Of a DNA stretch of 64,000 nucleotides, positions 60,736 through 64,000 are shown piece by piece. Location: positions 27,334,562-27,398,561 of the forward strand of contig OX388347.1 of NCBI GenBank assembly GCA_947579665.1, in the 5' to 3' direction. A program made the translations under genes and the position numbers. Origin of the DNA: Sympetrum striolatum (lineage: Eukaryota; Arthropoda; Insecta; Odonata; Libellulidae). The stretch's first letter is position 1; the number at the start of each line of letters is the position of its first letter. The notes beneath the pieces are model-generated. The model saw only the letters and a list, made by a program, of their open reading frames with translations. It had not been told where the DNA came from and did no database searches.

Positions 60736-63050
60736 AAAGTCGTGAAAGAAGACATTTTTCTAACAAATACACTATGAATTAACCGATTCTGCAGTATTAA
60801 ATTTAAATAATTTTGCAGTTTATAAGATAAGAGCTGAAAGTGAAAAATGTCGATAGTTTTGGTGTTATTTCCTCCCTAGGTGGGAATCGTTGAAGTCACT
60901 TTTTTATAATTTGCTTTTCCACCGAGAAAAGTGCTGAAGATTCTCACAGTGAGAATCAAATTTGTTCATGAGGTCTTCACCTCAAAATACTTCCTCTTGT
61001 ACATAATTGATGTACATAAAGACTTATCTTATACTAGAGAGTGTTTTATTTCAATTTTTATGTGTTACCCTCGTTGTTATTGTGCTCTTGTTATCCATCA
61101 TCGACTTCGAATTATCTACATGGTCAATTATTTTAAATTACCATGTATCGCATTTCCTCAAAAGGAATGGAATTCTGATTTGTCGATGGAGAATAAATTA
61201 CTCCAATGACATTGTATCCCAGAGTATGTTTTAATTAGCTCTCCACATAGTATTTACGGTATTACGAAGATGAATATCCATTCAGATTAAAAATCAAAAG
61301 ACTCCTAAAAAATGGAATGCCTGCAGTAGCTCTTAGTTTGTAACTGAGAGGTTTCACGAATTTTCCTAATTTTTAATTCTCATGTCGATGAATGATATTT
61401 CTAACGGTCGATTACACTATATAATTGATTTTAGGTAATATCTAAATAATCGTTTACGATTATTTATGGTGTAAAGAAGTTTTCTACCCATACTATTTAA
61501 AGTATGCCCATAAGAAATGAGCGCTTTAAAGTTTTCAATTGCGTATATGAGGCGATTTCACTTTCTATGATGATTAAACGTGTTATCTTCGCCAGATTTA
61601 TAGAAGACTTTTATCAAGAGTCAATTCTATCAGTGAGCAGCTCTCTAGATTAAAATCTTGATATCATCGTATCATTTAAAACCTGAATCAGTTCCTTTGG
61701 TGACGTTCGCCACCAAAGTTTCGTAAACTCCTGCGTTACAAATCAACTTTTTCCATGACTAAGACTTTCGGCGGATTTGAGAGATTTTGGGCTTAGTTTT
61801 CGTTTCAGTTTAGAGATTCGGATTTAGCCCCAAGCTCGGCTAGACACTTACTTCAACTAGACACTGTATATAAATTAAAGAATTGATCCGTGATATCAAA
61901 ATGTATCTCGGTTGGCAGAAAAATCTATTTTTTTGAAATATCTGTTTATGTTGGCGAGGTAGTGGTTTTGTGGGCTGTTTGACTTTGTTGACTACGCTCG
62001 GGTGTTGTATTTCCACGCAAATCTTCCAAAAAGAAGGTTCCGAAATAGGAGTTTATTTTCTTAACCCTGGTTATCTATTTTCTGTTTTTCGTGCCAAAAG
62101 TTTCGTTCAGTGGGTATCATTCTCCGTACAATCATTAGATTTCAAAGATTTGTCCGTCTAAGCTCAACTGGATGATCGCCAAATCTCCCTCGTAATTACC
62201 TTCTAACTTCCTGGCATCTTTATAACTAAAAAACGATGGAAAATCTCGTCTGGAAACTTCCGAGGAGCCATTCTCTGGATTTCCATCGATGCTCAATGTT
62301 GGTTTTACCCCCATTTTCATGCCATCTGTCTTGCGAATCCAACTGAAGTTATTATACGAACTTCCCACATGTTTTCAATTTTCATCAGTCGCTTATTTTG
62401 TTTTACCATGATACTACTTCAATTAGAGACTATAAGAAAGTGTTAATGAGTTAATTCTATATCCCGTGTTTGCTTATTTCCTTAGCTATTTGATTCTGTT
62501 GACATTCAGATTCATTTGAAGTATCAAAAGGATTTTTTAGAACGATTTAGACAGTATTTAACTAGTGAATCATAATTTACGACCTTTCGAATATTCTTAG
62601 TTTCTACAAATTACATCATAAAAGAAGAAATAAAATATTTTCTCCTCTTTTGAGAGATATCAGATTAGGCCATTAAATAAAAACCTTTTATCACAGAACT
62701 ACATCAATATATATGATTTAATTTTTTTAATGATTCCTTCGATAATAATATCTGTAATAATAATAATAATATCTCGATGTATTAATGGTTAAGATTAAAC
62801 TTTTCTCGATTTCAAATAACTCAAAAATAAAGTAGTACAGCCTTTTCAAGTAGAATACGTATCTATGGGAGCAAAACTTAATTAATAAAATCTAATGGAG
62901 TTTTCAAATGTTATTACTTCGCTCTGGGTATCTGAGGCTACTCGGTCAATAAATAGAGCCGTTAACTTCGTCCTGAGTTGCGTGAACAGCAATATCAGAT
63001 CATTTTTAGCAATAGATTGCATGCGCATCCACTCAAATTTGGAGCTGCGG
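60736..63050. other. Intergenic region between nompC and the next gene
   Basis: About 2.3 kb of AT-rich sequence. Short ORFs at 60931-61234, 61970-62161 and 62135-62368 lack recognisable products. A short AAT microsatellite lies near 62755. No mobile element was identified. Confidence 0.7.
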
Positions 63051-63384
63051 AGTTCAGTTGCGTAATGGAGAGTCGCGGTGGATCGATTGCTATTGGTGCG
63101 CCCCACACTGATCCGTGCTCTGCTGCCAGTCCGCGCGCGTCGCTTCGTCGCAATCGTCTGCTGTGTTGAAGTGCTGTGTCGCACCTGATGATCGTCCGCA
63201 GTGTGCTGCTGAGACTATCGTACGTGTGCGGTATCACTTATGGATTTCACGGTCCTAATTTAGTGTAGGACTCCTTTCAGAAAGAAGACGTGAGTGAAGA
63301 ATCAAGTTGCCTCTTCTAGCTCCCTATCATAGCTATATTCCGGCACGCCTCACACCGTGACGCGACGGCTAGTTTCAAAACGCG
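63050..63384 (+). promoter_or_regulatory. Putative promoter and non-coding first exon of a downstream gene
   Basis: From about 63050 the sequence becomes GC-rich with many CpGs (for example GTCCGCGCGCGTCG near 63129), unlike the surroundings. TCAGT at 63054-63058 matches the arthropod initiator. A donor CGCG|GTGAGT lies at 63384/63385. Together these suggest an untranslated first exon; the transcription start is inferred. Confidence 0.45.
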
Positions 63385-63741
63385 GTGAGTACAACTCGAG
63401 TTCCGCAGAGTTTGCTCTGAAATGCAGAAAGAATAAAATCATTAAGACCTTTAAAATATACGATTTTGGACAATTAGTTCAAGAAAATAGTAATTGTTAT
63501 TAACTTTTAAAAAAGTTCCAACCGTTTTCGTGCGGTTCTTTCATTTCTTACAAGTTTGTATTATCGAAGATTTGTGTTATCAACTTTTGAAAAACTTCTA
63601 AAATAAGATCTGAATTTGAACTGAAATAAATATTCCTTCCTCTGAGTGAATCTATGGTTTCGAGTGCTTATGTTTGTTTAAATAATAGTTTCGCGAAACA
63701 TTGCTATCCAATGTGGTGATATTATTGTTTATTTATTTTAG
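63385..63741 (+). other. Putative intron in the 5' UTR of the downstream gene
   Basis: GTGAGT at 63385 and ATTTATTTTAG ending at 63741 frame an AT-rich 357-bp intron. This was inferred from splice consensus and base composition only. Confidence 0.45.
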
Positions 63742-63860
63742 GGTAGATAAGTGCCCCAGCATCAATGGATTGGAAAAGGAATAGAATGTTTCCAGTTCAC
63801 CCATGAAACTCGTGCTCTGTAAATATCAAAGTAATCGTAAAACTTAAGAAAATATTCAAC

Positions 63861-64000
63861 AATGGCTAGTGACCAAATAAAACTTTTGCAATTATGTTCG
63901 ACATTACATGATAAAAACTTTTCTGATCTGCAAGTAAAAGTGAATACATATGTAAGTAAAATTATCTCTAAGTCTGAAAATCTACTGAAAATGAGTTTTT
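63861..64000 (+). CDS. Start of an unidentified protein gene, cut by window edge
   Basis: An ATG with good context (ACAATGG) opens a frame that runs to the window end, 46 codons, beginning MASDQIKLLQLCSTLHD. It lies 120 bp into the exon that begins at 63742. A perfect donor, TAT|GTAAGT, sits at 63951/63952, so the first coding exon may end there in phase 1 after 30 codons; the frame happens to stay open beyond it. The product is not recognised. It looks like a soluble, mixed-charge helical N-terminus with no signal peptide. Confidence 0.5.

Noticed and set aside
1..64000. CRISPR array, operon or prokaryotic features
   Set aside because: Spliced eukaryotic gene structure throughout. The tandem repeats seen are diverged arrays or minisatellites without regular unique spacers.

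Overview
This is eukaryotic genomic DNA, most likely from an arthropod and probably an insect. Long AT-rich non-coding stretches are broken by short, GC-richer exons with GT-AG introns, and the one large gene recognised reads as the arthropod mechanotransduction channel NompC (TRPN). The species cannot be fixed. No bacterial features were seen.

One gene fills almost the whole window on the + strand. Fourteen exons between 3300 and 59956 join in a single reading frame of 972 codons plus stop. They encode the C-terminal part of NompC: about 11 ankyrin repeats (exons 1-6 here), the cytoplasmic linker (exons 7-8), pre-S1 to S2 (exon 9), S3 to S5 (exon 10), pore and S6 (exon 11), the TRP domain (exon 12), and a basic then Ser/Pro/Asn-rich C-terminus (exons 13-14). 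The N-terminal part, including the other ankyrin repeats, must lie upstream. The 3' UTR follows, with an AATAAA at 60711.

About 3 kb further on, a second + strand gene appears to begin. It has a CpG-containing leader near 63.05 kb, a GT-AG intron (63385-63741), and an ATG at 63861 whose frame is open to the window edge. Its product is not recognised.

The introns (0.9 to 15.7 kb) carry most of the remaining structure, which is repetitive: (1) a tRNA-derived SINE family with perfect target-site duplications at 1531-1683 and 7483-7622, a 5'-truncated copy at 51010-51137 and a decayed copy near 39250; (2) an unrelated tRNA-like SINE plus a LINE 3' tail at 10.57-10.99 kb; (3) a tandem array of six diverged units with B-box-like motifs at 2.1-3.07 kb; (4) a 77-bp Tc1/mariner-type MITE at 25611; (5) a foldback element built of short GGTCGA units at 51928-52320; (6) a Penelope-like element remnant with a GIY-YIG signature at 43.7-44.1 kb, and hammerhead-like GATGG..CCGAAAC cores at 42.9, 47.2 and 50.6 kb with a partial relative at 30.0 kb; (7) a LINE ORF1 fragment at 38.0-38.3 kb; and (8) a dispersed family recognised by GGAAAACGCCC-like blocks. 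No second protein gene nested in the introns could be supported.
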